A stretch of DNA of 64,000 nucleotides from the NCBI RefSeq assembly GCF_001152565.1, contig NZ_CQAZ01000011.1, positions 43,989 through 107,988 on the forward strand. The letters are read 5' to 3'. The notes below the pieces were generated by a model that was given only the letters and a program-made list of their open reading frames with translations, ran no database searches and was not told the origin of the DNA. This DNA comes from Yersinia pekkanenii. GTDB lineage: Bacteria > Pseudomonadota > Gammaproteobacteria > Enterobacterales > Enterobacteriaceae. The translations under genes and the position numbers were made by a program. This document shows, piece by piece, positions 18,050-27,850 of the stretch (the first letter of the stretch is position 1; each line of letters begins with the position of its first letter).

Positions 18050-20784
18050 TCCTTGGTCCTCGCCGATGCTTTTGGTTGTAAAATAATGGTAGGTTGTGAG
18101 CTAATAGTCGATTGTGATGGAATAGCCGGTCGTAACGAAAGTGTTTGCTGCAACCACTCTTGTAAATTGTCACCGAAACGTAAGCTGCGCCAGAGTTGGA
18201 ACACATTTTCCTGATGTTGATAATTCAGCACGATCTCCCGTTTTCCGTTTTTCTGAGTATTCACTCCATGGATCTTCGAACGTAGCGTTAATTGACCCAG
18301 ATTATCCAAGTCCACTGTGGCATAAGATTGGTAAATTTCCATATAGCGCAGCCAGTCGATGGCGGCACCCGCGACAAAATTACTGTCATTGATCGAGTTT
18401 GCCAGGTCTTGATCCAAACGCAGTGTCACCCTGCCATCGTTGGCAATCCAACCATTGCGTACCAGCCACTGTGGGTTATTGAGATAAAGTGGCAATTCAC
18501 CGTTCACTTTCCCTGACATCGCAAACTGTTTCGGTTGTAATACCGTAAATAACTCACTCAAATCAATGGCTTTTAATTTCAGTACCGCCGCGTCGTGTTG
18601 CGGCAATCGCAAGGCAGACAAGCTAAGGTGGCCGTTCAGAATATCCATGCCAACATGGCTTAACGTCAGCGGCGCATCCTCTGAATACGGATAAGTGCCT
18701 TGCAAATCGGCGGTGATATTCTTCATTTCAAACAAGTTGGTTAGCGAGGCAATGCGCAGCATTACTGGCTCTTTAGCCCCCAGCTTCCAGTGGTGATCCT
18801 GTAAGCGATATGACATCACAAAATCCAGTCCGCTCAGTTCGCCGTCGTTCAGCCACATACTCCCGTTGTTCACCACCCAGTGCCCGCCCGCGGTAAACCC
18901 TTGTTCGCGGGCCGCCGAGAAGGCCGCCTGAGCATAAAACGCCCCATCACGCAGCTTGATGCCCCGCTCTGGTGAAATCAGCGGCTGGAATACCGTTAAT
19001 GATTGTTTAGGCCACCAGCCTTCACCACGTAGCCGTTCACCATCCCAACGGCCACTAAGCGGGATTGGCCCGATAGCCTCAGCCTGTAACTGCCCCTGCC
19101 ACAAGAAGTTTTCTGGATCGCGACCATTAAGTTGCAGCGATAATACCGCTGGCGGCAGATAACCGCCGCCGTCGCTAAATGACACTTTTTTAGCACCCAG
19201 TTCAAAACCAGCAATAAAGGCCGGATGATGATTATCCCGTTGCCAGGTCAGAGGTTTCACCAATGTCAGCCGGGGTGCCTCGACCAAAACCAGACCATAT
19301 TGCAGATGATCAAAACCAGTCGAGAGTTTATCCAGTGTTATCAGCGTACCTTGCCAGCGCCCCTTGCCCGCCATATCCCAACCCGCAGCCAATGGCGGCA
19401 GGTGACCACTGCCCCAATAACGCCACTGCCACTGACCTTTGTCTGGCCAAAAATCTTGCGCCTGACCATCAAGATGCAGATTAAAATCACCCCAGTAACT
19501 GTCCTGTGCATCAACAATGGCCTGTAGACGCCCGGTAACACCATTGGCAGTGACTTTTACCCCCGCCAGGGGCCAGCGTGCATCTTTTATTCGCAATTCC
19601 GGCGTCACATTACCATGCGCACGCAGTAAAGCGCCGGGGTGCAATAGCCAGGTTGGGTTCAGTACCGAGCCACTGAGTCGGCCGGGAATAGTGGCATTTA
19701 ATACCATGCTGTCCAGATTAGCCTGCCCACTAAGCTGAAATTTTAAATCGCTGTTTACCACGCTCAGATTACCCGGCCCGAGGGTTAAGACTGCATTGCC
19801 CTTGCCACTTTTTCCTGCGGTAATCACATTAATCCGCGCTTCAACCACAGCCTGATCCAACCCCTGATCCCAGTCATATAACGTCAGATTAATACCGCCC
19901 CTTAACGGTTGCTGGGCGTACGGCCATTGCCACTGACCGTTAACAATCTGGATTTGGTTTAGCGCTGGCTTTTGGGTTAAAACATGTCGGTTTAAAACAT
20001 GTCGGTTTAAAACAATACGCCACGGCAACTGAGCAAGAGGAGTGTCATCACCGTGCTCAGCCAGTGTCAATACGCCCTGCTGCTGCTGCCAACTCAGATT
20101 CAGCAATAGCGATTTAGACAGATAACCGGTGGTTAATAGGCCCTTTAGCTCGCCCTGTTCTGGCCAGCCATCCAACGACAGTGGAATTTTAATTTTACCG
20201 CTCAGTTCGAAAGGTTGTGATGTCCCGGGAACCGCAATAGAGAATTGATGCAGACTCAGTTGCTGGTTCTGATCAAGGGTCGCCGCAAAGCTCAGTTGTT
20301 GGCCCTGATAACGTAATTCTTGAGTCAGTTTATTCTTGTCAGGTGATGTGAGTGTCAGTTTACCGGCATATTGTTGCCAGGGTGTCATCTGCAAATGATC
20401 AATATCCAGATTCAGCGCCGATAACTGCTGTTGCCAGTGAGCTAAATTTTGTGGTGCACTGTCACTATTGGCGGGTAACTGGCTGAAACAAGCCGTATCT
20501 AACGCAACCTTATCGGCCCTCAGTTGCCAGCGGCCCTCGTGGTAACCCACGCTCAATTGCTTAATATTGGCCAGAGTGCAATCTTGTGCGAGATAACTCA
20601 GTTGCGCGATACGTAAAGCACCATCACGCCAAACCGGAGGGCGGGAAAGTGTTATCTGACTACCGGCAGGTAACCAATAATGTGCCACTTTGGGTAACCA
20701 CTGCGGCAGTGTTTTCCATAATGTCATCAGAGAAATTGCGCTGATTAATAACCACCAACCCACTATTTTTGCGCATTTAGTCAT
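18046..20784 (-). CDS. ydbH: YdbH, AsmA-like intermembrane lipid-transport protein
   Basis: A 912-residue protein with one N-terminal membrane helix (IVGWWLLISAISLMTLWKTL) and a long periplasmic part of repeated beta-strands ending in a DUF-type C-terminal domain. It belongs to the TamB/YhdP/YdbH group that moves phospholipid to the outer membrane. ATG 20784 has AGGAG 5 nt upstream; a GTG at 20808 would read through that ribosome site and is rejected. A perfect 15-bp tandem duplication inside the gene repeats the residues NRHVL (19979-20008). E. coli YdbH is 879 residues. Confidence 0.93.
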   Translation of the reverse strand: MTKCAKIVGWWLLISAISLMTLWKTLPQWLPKVAHYWLPAGSQITLSRPPVWRDGALRIAQLSYLAQDCTLANIKQLSVGYHEGRWQLRADKVALDTACFSQLPANSDSAPQNLAHWQQQLSALNLDIDHLQMTPWQQYAGKLTLTSPDKNKLTQELRYQGQQLSFAATLDQNQQLSLHQFSIAVPGTSQPFELSGKIKIPLSLDGWPEQGELKGLLTTGYLSKSLLLNLSWQQQQGVLTLAEHGDDTPLAQLPWRIVLNRHVLNRHVLTQKPALNQIQIVNGQWQWPYAQQPLRGGINLTLYDWDQGLDQAVVEARINVITAGKSGKGNAVLTLGPGNLSVVNSDLKFQLSGQANLDSMVLNATIPGRLSGSVLNPTWLLHPGALLRAHGNVTPELRIKDARWPLAGVKVTANGVTGRLQAIVDAQDSYWGDFNLHLDGQAQDFWPDKGQWQWRYWGSGHLPPLAAGWDMAGKGRWQGTLITLDKLSTGFDHLQYGLVLVEAPRLTLVKPLTWQRDNHHPAFIAGFELGAKKVSFSDGGGYLPPAVLSLQLNGRDPENFLWQGQLQAEAIGPIPLSGRWDGERLRGEGWWPKQSLTVFQPLISPERGIKLRDGAFYAQAAFSAAREQGFTAGGHWVVNNGSMWLNDGELSGLDFVMSYRLQDHHWKLGAKEPVMLRIASLTNLFEMKNITADLQGTYPYSEDAPLTLSHVGMDILNGHLSLSALRLPQHDAAVLKLKAIDLSELFTVLQPKQFAMSGKVNGELPLYLNNPQWLVRNGWIANDGRVTLRLDQDLANSINDSNFVAGAAIDWLRYMEIYQSYATVDLDNLGQLTLRSKIHGVNTQKNGKREIVLNYQHQENVFQLWRSLRFGDNLQEWLQQTLSLRPAIPSQSTISSQPTIILQPKASARTKE
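19979..20014. repeat. In-frame 15-bp tandem repeat inside ydbH
   Basis: Two perfect copies of AAAACATGTCGGTTT at 19979-19993 and 19994-20008, then a partial third (AAAACA). The unit is a multiple of three and duplicates the peptide N-R-H-V-L without a frameshift, the signature of slippage within a surface-exposed beta repeat region. Confidence 0.9.
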
Positions 20785-21007
20785 GACTCTCCTTGTTTTA
20801 TCACCCACCAGACTAACAGTGTGCTTTAATCAATCTATTGCAAGATACCATAATAGATAAATCTACTCTTGTAGCTCAAACAGAACGGTTGCTATTGAAC
20901 CTATTGCCCTTGAATACTGGAATAAAACCCTGACCTCTTTGGCATTAGAACGTTACAAGTATCTATTTAACTTATTATTGTGGCAAATTGTATGATTTAT
21001 TCAAATC

Positions 21008-21023
21008 TGTTAGATTGATCACA
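21008..21023 (+). promoter_or_regulatory. CRP-like site upstream of ldhA
   Basis: TGTTA-N6-TCACA matches the CRP consensus TGTGA-N6-TCACA at 9 of 10 positions, ending 22 bp before the ldhA ATG. So close to the start it would more likely repress than activate. Single-site pattern match only. Confidence 0.3.
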
Positions 21024-21045
21024 ATATTTTAGCGGAGAAATCACG

Positions 21046-22038
21046 ATGAAATTAGCCGTTTACAGTACTAAACAGTATGACCGTAAATACCTCGAATTGG
21101 TCAACAAAGACTTTGGCTTTGAATTAGAGTTTTTCGACTTTCTGTTAGCCCCTAAAACAGCAAAAATGGCTGCAGGTTGTGATGCGGTCTGTATTTTCGT
21201 CAATGATGATGCTTGTCGCACGACCCTGGAACAGTTGAAAGAGGTTGGGGTTAAGACTCTGGCATTACGCTGTGCCGGCTTTAATAATGTGGATTTGGAC
21301 GCTGCGAAAGAATTGGGCATTCAGGTGGTCCGCGTTCCGGCTTATTCGCCCGAAGCTGTTGCTGAACATACCGTCGGTATGATGCTGAGCTTAAACCGCC
21401 GTATTCATCGTGCCTATCAGCGTACCCGAGATGCCAACTTCTCGCTAGAAGGCCTGATTGGCTTCAATATGCATGGCCGTACTGCGGGGATTATCGGTAC
21501 CGGTAAAATTGGTGTGGCCACCATGCGCATCTTAAAAGGCTTTGGGATGCGTTTGTTAGCCCATGACCCTTACCCAAGCCAAGCCGCACTGGAGCTGGGC
21601 GCGGAATATGTTGACCTCAAAACCTTGTATGCCGAATCTGATGTTATCTCGCTACATTGCCCTATGACACCAGAAAACCACCATTTGCTTAATAAACCAT
21701 CATTTGATCAAATGAAGAATGGCGTGATGATCATCAACACCAGTCGCGGTGGTTTGATTGACTCTACCGCAGCGATCGATGCACTGAAACAGCAGAAAAT
21801 TGGCTCGCTCGGCATGGATGTATATGAAAATGAACGTGATCTGTTCTTTGAAGATAAATCCAATGACGTCATTCAGGATGACGTTTTCCGCCGTCTGTCC
21901 TCTTGCCATAACGTGTTATTTACCGGGCATCAGGCATTTCTGACAGAAGAAGCACTGACCAGTATTTCTACTACTACCATGCAGAATATTGCCCAGTTAG
22001 ACAAGGGCGAACATTGCCCAAATATTATTACCGCCTGA
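21046..22038 (+). CDS. ldhA: D-lactate dehydrogenase (fermentative) LdhA
   Basis: A 330-residue NAD-dependent D-2-hydroxyacid dehydrogenase, one residue longer than E. coli LdhA. The Rossmann motif GTGKIGVATMRILKGFG lies at about 152-168. Catalytic residues are in NTSRGGLID (Arg), MDVYENERD (Glu) and LFTGHQAFLT (His). It reduces pyruvate to D-lactate in anaerobic mixed-acid fermentation. AGCGGAGA precedes the ATG. Immediately downstream is an ERIC element. Confidence 0.97.
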   Translation: MKLAVYSTKQYDRKYLELVNKDFGFELEFFDFLLAPKTAKMAAGCDAVCIFVNDDACRTTLEQLKEVGVKTLALRCAGFNNVDLDAAKELGIQVVRVPAYSPEAVAEHTVGMMLSLNRRIHRAYQRTRDANFSLEGLIGFNMHGRTAGIIGTGKIGVATMRILKGFGMRLLAHDPYPSQAALELGAEYVDLKTLYAESDVISLHCPMTPENHHLLNKPSFDQMKNGVMIINTSRGGLIDSTAAIDALKQQKIGSLGMDVYENERDLFFEDKSNDVIQDDVFRRLSSCHNVLFTGHQAFLTEEALTSISTTTMQNIAQLDKGEHCPNIITA

Positions 22039-22066
22039 TTATCTATACGTTAGTAACAACCAGGAT

Positions 22067-22196
22067 GAGATACCCAATAGATTTCGAGATTGCAGGTAGA
22101 CGGCAAACGAGAGAGTCCCGATGAGCTTACATCAGTAAGTGATTCGGGTAAGCGAGAGTAGCCAACACCCCTGCAACTTGAAAGATAAAGGGTCTC
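22067..22196. repeat. ERIC element (enterobacterial repetitive intergenic consensus)
   Basis: About 130 bp, close to the 127-bp ERIC length. The core GAGCTTACATCAGTAAGTGA (22118-22137) followed by TTCGGGTAAGCGAGAGTAGC is nearly the ERIC core. The ends form an imperfect inverted repeat: GAGATACCCAATAGATT on the left and the complement of AAGATAAAGGGTCTC on the right, each beside TTGCAGG/CCTGCAA. It fills the space between ldhA and the convergent lipoprotein gene, whose stop codon it reaches. Confidence 0.9.
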
Positions 22197-22494
22197 AGCG
22201 TGCTGGACAAGCGCCGCGCATTAATGCCCACTCTTCACAACGTTTGCCATCCGGTAGCTGACACATCCCTACACTACCGCCATTAAGTTGTTTGGCAATG
22301 GTCAATACCCCGCCCGCATTGGCACAGTTGACGGCTGCCGGATTGGCCATATTAAGATTATGGTGGGCACTGGTAGCTTGTTGCACGGGCTCATAGGCGT
22401 CGTTATTATTTAAAGCAGTGTCGGTTGGGTTATTGCTGCTACAGGCGGCTAAAAAGAATACCGCGCCGCCCACAAACCAAGATAATGCTTTCAT
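22195..22494 (-). CDS. ydbJ: DUF333 lipoprotein, YdbJ-like
   Basis: A 99-residue lipoprotein with lipobox FLAAC. The C-terminal DUF333 domain reads MANPAAVNCANAGGVLTI and GMCQLPDGKRCEEWALMRG with its paired cysteines. Position next to ldhA matches E. coli, where hslJ and ydbJ lie between ldhA and ydbK; hslJ is not present here. The last bases, including the TGA stop, coincide with the right end of the ERIC element, so the C-terminus may have been set by that insertion. Function unknown. Confidence 0.82.
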   Translation of the reverse strand: MKALSWFVGGAVFFLAACSSNNPTDTALNNNDAYEPVQQATSAHHNLNMANPAAVNCANAGGVLTIAKQLNGGSVGMCQLPDGKRCEEWALMRGACPAR

Positions 22495-22737
22495 TCTTTT
22501 TCTCCGGCATGAAAAATATATAACGCTATAATTGGTTTATATAGTATCTGTTACAATTAAAACACAACATAAATAAACATAAACGCAAAAATTTAATTTA
22601 GATTAGCGTAGATCAATGCAAGTAACCGAATTATCGCGGTACTTTGGCGTGAAAGTTTGGCAAAAATATTAAAAACAATATTAATCAGGGTGATAATCAG
22701 ACACCTGGGGTCTGTACAAGAATAAATGGGAATAACT

Positions 22738-23397
22738 ATGATCACTGATTTGCTGCTACGAATTGCCCTGGCAGGTGCGCTAGGCGGGTTAATTGGTATT
22801 GAACGTCAATTGCGTTCTAAAGAAGCAGGATTACGCACTCATATCCTGGTGGGTATTGGTAGTGCTATGTTTATGATTGTTTCAAAATACGGTTTCGAGG
22901 ATTTACTGACACTGGAACACGTTAGTTTTGACCCCAGCCGGGTAGCAGCACAAGTTGTCAGCGGCATGGGTTTCCTCGGTGCCGGGACTATTATGATCCA
23001 GAAGCAAATGATTAAAGGACTGACCACCGCAGCGGGGATGTGGGTAACAGCGGCTATCGGCCTGGTGATTGGTAGCGGCCTGTATGAGATTGGTATTTAT
23101 GGCACTTTGATGACCTTAGTGGTGCTGGAAATCTTCCGCCAAATCAGTAATCGTCTGTTCGGTCAGCATCATTATATTGCCATCAAACTGTTGCCAGAGA
23201 GCGTGCCAAGGGTCTTGGTTGCGCTGCAAAAACTTCGCCTGCGGCCCATTAATCTCTCAGTGACGCAAAAACATGAAGCGAATAATAACGACTGTGAGTT
23301 AACCATGGATGTGACGTTGTCACCGAGAAAAAGCGTCGATCAGATTTATGCGATGTTATTGGCAATAGATGGAATACATCAGTTGGATATTAAGTAG
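22738..23397 (+). CDS. MgtC/SapB-family inner-membrane protein
   Basis: A 219-residue membrane protein. The N-terminal half has about four to five membrane helices with the family motifs GALGGLIGIERQ, GLRTHILVGIGSAMFM and GMGFLGAGTIM. A soluble ACT-like C-terminal domain follows (about 140-219). The motif set is complete. MgtC proteins limit F-type ATPase activity or aid survival in low magnesium, but it stands without an mgtB partner. ATG 22738 has GGGA 7 nt upstream; ATG 22726 lacks a site. Confidence 0.85.
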   Translation: MITDLLLRIALAGALGGLIGIERQLRSKEAGLRTHILVGIGSAMFMIVSKYGFEDLLTLEHVSFDPSRVAAQVVSGMGFLGAGTIMIQKQMIKGLTTAAGMWVTAAIGLVIGSGLYEIGIYGTLMTLVVLEIFRQISNRLFGQHHYIAIKLLPESVPRVLVALQKLRLRPINLSVTQKHEANNNDCELTMDVTLSPRKSVDQIYAMLLAIDGIHQLDIK

Positions 23398-23435
23398 TGC
23401 GTGAGCCGCTGACAAAGTCAAATAAAGGGGAAACG

Positions 23436-23457
23436 CGCCTTTGGGGTGCCAAAGGCG
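23436..23457. terminator. Hairpin after the MgtC-like gene
   Basis: CGCCTTTGG (23436-23444), loop GGTG, CCAAAGGCG (23449-23457), a perfect 9-bp stem 38 nt after the stop. No T-run follows. The rest of 23398-23566 shows nothing I can name. Confidence 0.45.
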
Positions 23458-23566
23458 GAAGCCTTAAATAAACTTTATGCGTGCAGTCGCCGGAGTACCT
23501 CTGGGTGCGGTCAACCCGTCACTCACTGAGCCATAAATAGCGTTGTCATTAACCTCAAAGACATGA

Positions 23567-23899
23567 TCAGTGCATTGAGGTCTTCGACAACAAGTTAATG
23601 ACCATTACTCCCGCTACAATCAGTGTCATTCCGGTAATTGCCGCCCAGTCCAGTTTCTGTTGGTACATAAAAGTGGCTGCAACCGACACTAAAACAATAC
23701 CTAACCCAGACCAAATTGCATAGGCGATACCCAATGGCATGGTTTTAACCACCTGCGAAAGCCCCCAGAAAGCAATGCCATAACCAACCACGACCACAAC
23801 AGAGGGTGCCAAACGGGTAAAACCATCAGACGCTTTCAGCATCGTGGTTGCTATCACTTCGGCAACAATCGCCATCATTAAATACATGAAACCACTCAT
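23567..23899 (-). CDS. emrE: SMR multidrug efflux protein, EmrE-type
   Basis: A 110-residue four-helix membrane protein, exactly the length of E. coli EmrE. With ATG 23899 (GGGAG 5 nt upstream) the essential proton/substrate glutamate falls at E14 in AIVAEVIATTMLK. Further family signatures are GIAYAIWSGLGIVLVS and GVMVINLLSK. It would expel quaternary cation compounds by proton antiport as an antiparallel dimer. A GTG at 23905 would add two residues and is less likely. Paralogous SMR types (SugE, MdtIJ) fit worse. Confidence 0.88.
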   Translation of the reverse strand: MSGFMYLMMAIVAEVIATTMLKASDGFTRLAPSVVVVVGYGIAFWGLSQVVKTMPLGIAYAIWSGLGIVLVSVAATFMYQQKLDWAAITGMTLIVAGVMVINLLSKTSMH

Positions 23900-24282
23900 T
23901 ATCACTCCCTCATTTTAGTACTGAGCCAACATTATGCCCGCCCACGATTAAATGCTCATTAAATCTATTTCAGTTTCACAATTATTTTACAAACACGCTT
24001 AACCGTAGTGCGATAATTGCTCTGTACAATGAAATTCGATATCTGACGATAAGTTATAAATAGTTTTCTAATTGTAATAATTATTATCTTAATCGCCACC
24101 CTATAAGCTTTTTTCGCGCCAGTGAGCTTATTCGCTGCATTAGGTTATGTACCCCGCCACACAAATGCGATAACTGGCAAAAATGCCCTCTGCTAGAATT
24201 TCACTATTAGTTCAAATAAACAGATGGCAGTCACAGCCCCCCTTTTTTCTGTGCATAGTTTGCAATGTGAAGGTATAAATTA
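23900..24282. other. Intergenic region between emrE and nifJ
   Basis: AT-rich and divergent, so it must hold promoters for both genes. In E. coli the sRNA MicC lies next to this gene; I searched for its conserved 5' region and terminator here and did not find them. No gene or clear regulator site seen. Confidence 0.4.
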
Positions 24283-27200
24283 ATGATGACTACTGACGGT
24301 AACAGTGCAGTAGCTTCGGTGGCCTATCGTGCCAGTGAAGTTATTGCTATCTACCCTATTACGCCAAGTTCTACCATGGCAGAACAAGCTGATGCATGGT
24401 CTGGTGATGGCAAAGTCAATATCTGGGGCGATGTCCCTCGCGTAGTGGAAATGCAGTCCGAGGGTGGCGCTATCGCCACGGTGCATGGCGCGCTACAAAC
24501 AGGGGCGCTATCGACCTCTTTTACCTCCTCGCAGGGGTTGCTGTTGATGATCCCCACGCTGTATAAGCTGGCCGGTGAATTGACGCCTTTCGTGCTGCAT
24601 GTTGCCGCGCGGACTATTGCAACCCATGCGCTGTCGATCTTTGGCGACCACTCAGATGTCATGGCCGTGCGGCAGACGGGCTGCGCCCTGCTCTGCGCCA
24701 GCAGCGTACAGGAAGCACAAGATTTCGCCTTAATTTCTCAGGTGGCGACGCTTAATAGCCGCATCCCGTTTATTCATTTCTTTGATGGTTTTCGCACCTC
24801 ACATGAAATCAATAAAATTGTGCCACTGAGCGATGACACATTACGTCAATTACTGCCACAGAAAGGGATAGATGCTCACCGCAGCCGAGCGCTGACCCCT
24901 GATCATCCGGTGATCAGGGGGACCTCCGCCAACCCTGATACCTATTTCCAGTCCCGCGAAGCCACCAATCCTTGGTATAATCACACCTATCAGCACGTTG
25001 CCGAGGCCATGCAGGCATTCGCCGAGGCCACCGGCCGCGAATATAAACCGTTTGAATACTACGGTCACCCACAGGCTGAGCGCGTTATTATTCTGATGGG
25101 TTCCGCTATTGGTACTTGCGAAGAGGTGATTGATACCTTGCTGACCCGTGGCGAGAAAGTCGGTGTCCTGAAAGTACGCTTATTCCGCCCCTTTTCGGCA
25201 CAACATCTGTTGAGCGTCTTGCCGCCATCAGTCACAAAAGTGGCGGTGCTGGATCGAACTAAAGAACCCGGCGCACTGGCTGAACCGTTATATCTTGATG
25301 TGATGACCGCGCTGGCTGAAGCCTATAGCCGTGGCGAACGAGCTACATTGCCGAAAATCATTGGTGGCCGCTATGGCTTATCGTCCAAAGAATTTGGCCC
25401 CGATTGTGCTCTCGCCATTTTCAAAGAACTCTCATTAGACCTGCCACGCCCACGCTTCACCGTAGGGATTTTTGATGACGTGACTGGCCTGTCATTGCCA
25501 CTGACTGATGAGAAAATAGAACAACGTGCCACACTGGAGGCTTTGTTCTATGGCCTTGGCAGTGATGGTTCGGTCTCTGCCACTAAAAATAATATTAAGA
25601 TTATCGGTAACAGTACCTCACTGTATGCTCAGGGCTATTTTGTTTACGACTCGAAAAAGGCCGGTGGCCTGACTGTCTCTCATTTGCGCGTCAGTGAAGC
25701 CCCGATCAACTCTGCCTATCTGGTGAGCCATGCCGATTTTGTCGGTTGTCACCAATTGCAGTTTATTGATATTTACCCAATGGCTGAACGGTTAAAACCA
25801 GGCGGCATTTTCCTGATTAACACCCCGTTCAGTGCAAACGACATGTGGCAACGTCTGCAGCAAGACGTTCAGGCGGTATTACATCAGCGTAATGCCCGTC
25901 TGTTTGTGATTAATGCGGCGAAAATTGCCCGTGAGTGCAAACTGGGCGCCCGTATCAATACCGTGATGCAAATGGCGTTCTTTCATTTGACACAAATTTT
26001 GCCAACAGCGATGGCGCAAGAGCAATTGCGGGCAGCGATTGACCGTAGCTACAGCAATAAAGGGCCGGAAATTGTTAGCCGTAACTGGCAGGCACTGGAT
26101 GCCACCCTTGACGCGCTGGCGGAAATTCCACTGCAACCTATTGATGAACATAGCCCAATGCGCCCACCGATCGTCTCGGATCTGGCACCTGATTTCGTTA
26201 AAACCGTGACTGCTACCATGCTGGCCGGTTTGGGCGATGCCCTGCCGGTATCGGCCTTCCCGCCGGATGGGACCTGGCCGGTAGGGACGACCCAGTGGGA
26301 AAAACGCAATATTGCAGAAAACATTCCTATCTGGCAGCCCGATCTGTGTACCCAGTGTAACCACTGTGTCGCGGCCTGTCCGCACTCGGCAATCCGGGCC
26401 AAGGTGATACAGCCAGAAGCCATGGCAAGTGCACCAAATAGCTTGCAATCACTGGATGTAAAAGCCCGCGATATGCGGGGGCAGAAGTATGTGTTGCAAG
26501 TCGCGCCAGAGGACTGCACTGGATGTAACCTGTGCTATGAAGTCTGCCCGGCCAAAGATCGTCAAAACCCCGAAATCAAAGCGATAAACATGAAACCGCG
26601 GTTGGACCATTTGCTGGAAGAAAAAGCTCACTATGATTTTTTCCTCAAATTACCGGAAATCGATAAAACTCAGATGGAACGTATTGATATCCGGACGTCA
26701 CAATTGATTTCGCCACTATTTGAATATTCTGGTGCCTGTTCGGGCTGTGGTGAAACACCCTATATTAAGTTGCTGACCCAGTTGTATGGCGATCGGTTGT
26801 TAATTGCCAATGCTACCGGTTGTTCATCAATCTATGGCGGCAACCTACCGACAACGCCATATACCACCAATGCGGATGGCCGTGGCCCGGCATGGGCTAA
26901 CTCATTGTTCGAAGATAATGCCGAATTCGGTTTGGGCTTCCGCCTGACAGTCGATCAGCACCGTCAGCGGGTGACTCGCTTGATTAATCAACTGGCATCA
27001 CAGTTACCGCCAGAGCTAGTTGATCAGCTCATTAAGCAAGACGCCACACCCGAAGTACGGCGTGAGCAAGTGACACAACTGCGTGAGTTATTGCGCGATA
27101 TCCCCGGCAATGATGCACAGCAATTAGCCACTGACGCTGACTATCTGGTGGATAAATCTATCTGGCTGATTGGGGGTGACGGTTGGGCATATGACATTGG

Positions 27201-27813
27201 CTTTGGCGGCCTTGATCACGTGCTAAGTCTGACTGAGAACGTCAATGTGCTGGTACTGGATACTCAGTGTTATTCCAACACTGGCGGGCAGCAATCGAAA
27301 GCAACCCCTCTGGGGGCGGTTACCAAATTTGGTGAGCACGGTAAACGCAAGGCGCGCAAAGATTTAGGTGTCAGCATGATGATGTATGGCCATGTCTATG
27401 TTGCGCAAATTTCACTGGGCGCACAACTCAACCAGACTGTCAAAGCGCTTCAAGAAGCGGAAGCCTACCCTGGGCCATCACTGATTATCGCTTACAGTCC
27501 ATGTGAAGAGCATGGCTATGACCTGGCCTACAGCCATGACCAAATGAAGCAATTAACCGCCACCGGTTTCTGGCCGCTTTATCGCTTCGACCCACGCCGC
27601 AGTGACGAAGGTAAACCTGCGTTGGCGCTGGACTCCCGTCCACCAGGCAGTGACCTGACAACGACACTGCTCAACGAGCAACGCTTCCGCCGACTCAATA
27701 CCCAACAGCCTGAGGTTGCCGCGTTGTTGTACGCAGAGGCTGAGAAAGACCTGAAAAAACGCTATGACTTCCTGAGTTTACTGGCAGGCAAAGCGGAAAA
27801 AGCACCGTCATAA
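24283..27813 (+). CDS. nifJ: Pyruvate:flavodoxin oxidoreductase
   Basis: A 1176-residue fused PFOR (E. coli YdbK is 1174). Domain order is the pyruvate-binding domain (YPITPSSTMAE at about 25), the transketolase-type domains, a two-[4Fe-4S] ferredoxin domain with cysteines 689/692/695/699 and 745/748/751/755, and the TPP domain (GDGWAYDIGFGG, CYSNTGGQQSKATP) with the proximal cluster cysteines around ACSGCGETPY. It converts pyruvate plus CoA to acetyl-CoA and CO2 while reducing flavodoxin or ferredoxin. AAGG lies 9 nt before the chosen ATG. Confidence 0.96.
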   Translation: MMTTDGNSAVASVAYRASEVIAIYPITPSSTMAEQADAWSGDGKVNIWGDVPRVVEMQSEGGAIATVHGALQTGALSTSFTSSQGLLLMIPTLYKLAGELTPFVLHVAARTIATHALSIFGDHSDVMAVRQTGCALLCASSVQEAQDFALISQVATLNSRIPFIHFFDGFRTSHEINKIVPLSDDTLRQLLPQKGIDAHRSRALTPDHPVIRGTSANPDTYFQSREATNPWYNHTYQHVAEAMQAFAEATGREYKPFEYYGHPQAERVIILMGSAIGTCEEVIDTLLTRGEKVGVLKVRLFRPFSAQHLLSVLPPSVTKVAVLDRTKEPGALAEPLYLDVMTALAEAYSRGERATLPKIIGGRYGLSSKEFGPDCALAIFKELSLDLPRPRFTVGIFDDVTGLSLPLTDEKIEQRATLEALFYGLGSDGSVSATKNNIKIIGNSTSLYAQGYFVYDSKKAGGLTVSHLRVSEAPINSAYLVSHADFVGCHQLQFIDIYPMAERLKPGGIFLINTPFSANDMWQRLQQDVQAVLHQRNARLFVINAAKIARECKLGARINTVMQMAFFHLTQILPTAMAQEQLRAAIDRSYSNKGPEIVSRNWQALDATLDALAEIPLQPIDEHSPMRPPIVSDLAPDFVKTVTATMLAGLGDALPVSAFPPDGTWPVGTTQWEKRNIAENIPIWQPDLCTQCNHCVAACPHSAIRAKVIQPEAMASAPNSLQSLDVKARDMRGQKYVLQVAPEDCTGCNLCYEVCPAKDRQNPEIKAINMKPRLDHLLEEKAHYDFFLKLPEIDKTQMERIDIRTSQLISPLFEYSGACSGCGETPYIKLLTQLYGDRLLIANATGCSSIYGGNLPTTPYTTNADGRGPAWANSLFEDNAEFGLGFRLTVDQHRQRVTRLINQLASQLPPELVDQLIKQDATPEVRREQVTQLRELLRDIPGNDAQQLATDADYLVDKSIWLIGGDGWAYDIGFGGLDHVLSLTENVNVLVLDTQCYSNTGGQQSKATPLGAVTKFGEHGKRKARKDLGVSMMMYGHVYVAQISLGAQLNQTVKALQEAEAYPGPSLIIAYSPCEEHGYDLAYSHDQMKQLTATGFWPLYRFDPRRSDEGKPALALDSRPPGSDLTTTLLNEQRFRRLNTQQPEVAALLYAEAEKDLKKRYDFLSLLAGKAEKAPS

Positions 27814-27850
27814 TAAGAAATTAACCCACGCCAATAGGGTGCACTCATTC

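Noticed and set aside
23900..24282. Possible MicC sRNA next to nifJ
   Set aside because: In E. coli MicC lies beside ydbK, but neither its conserved 5' end nor its terminator is present here.
26049..26519. Long minus-strand frames inside nifJ
   Set aside because: Shadows of a conserved long gene; no ribosome site or domain.
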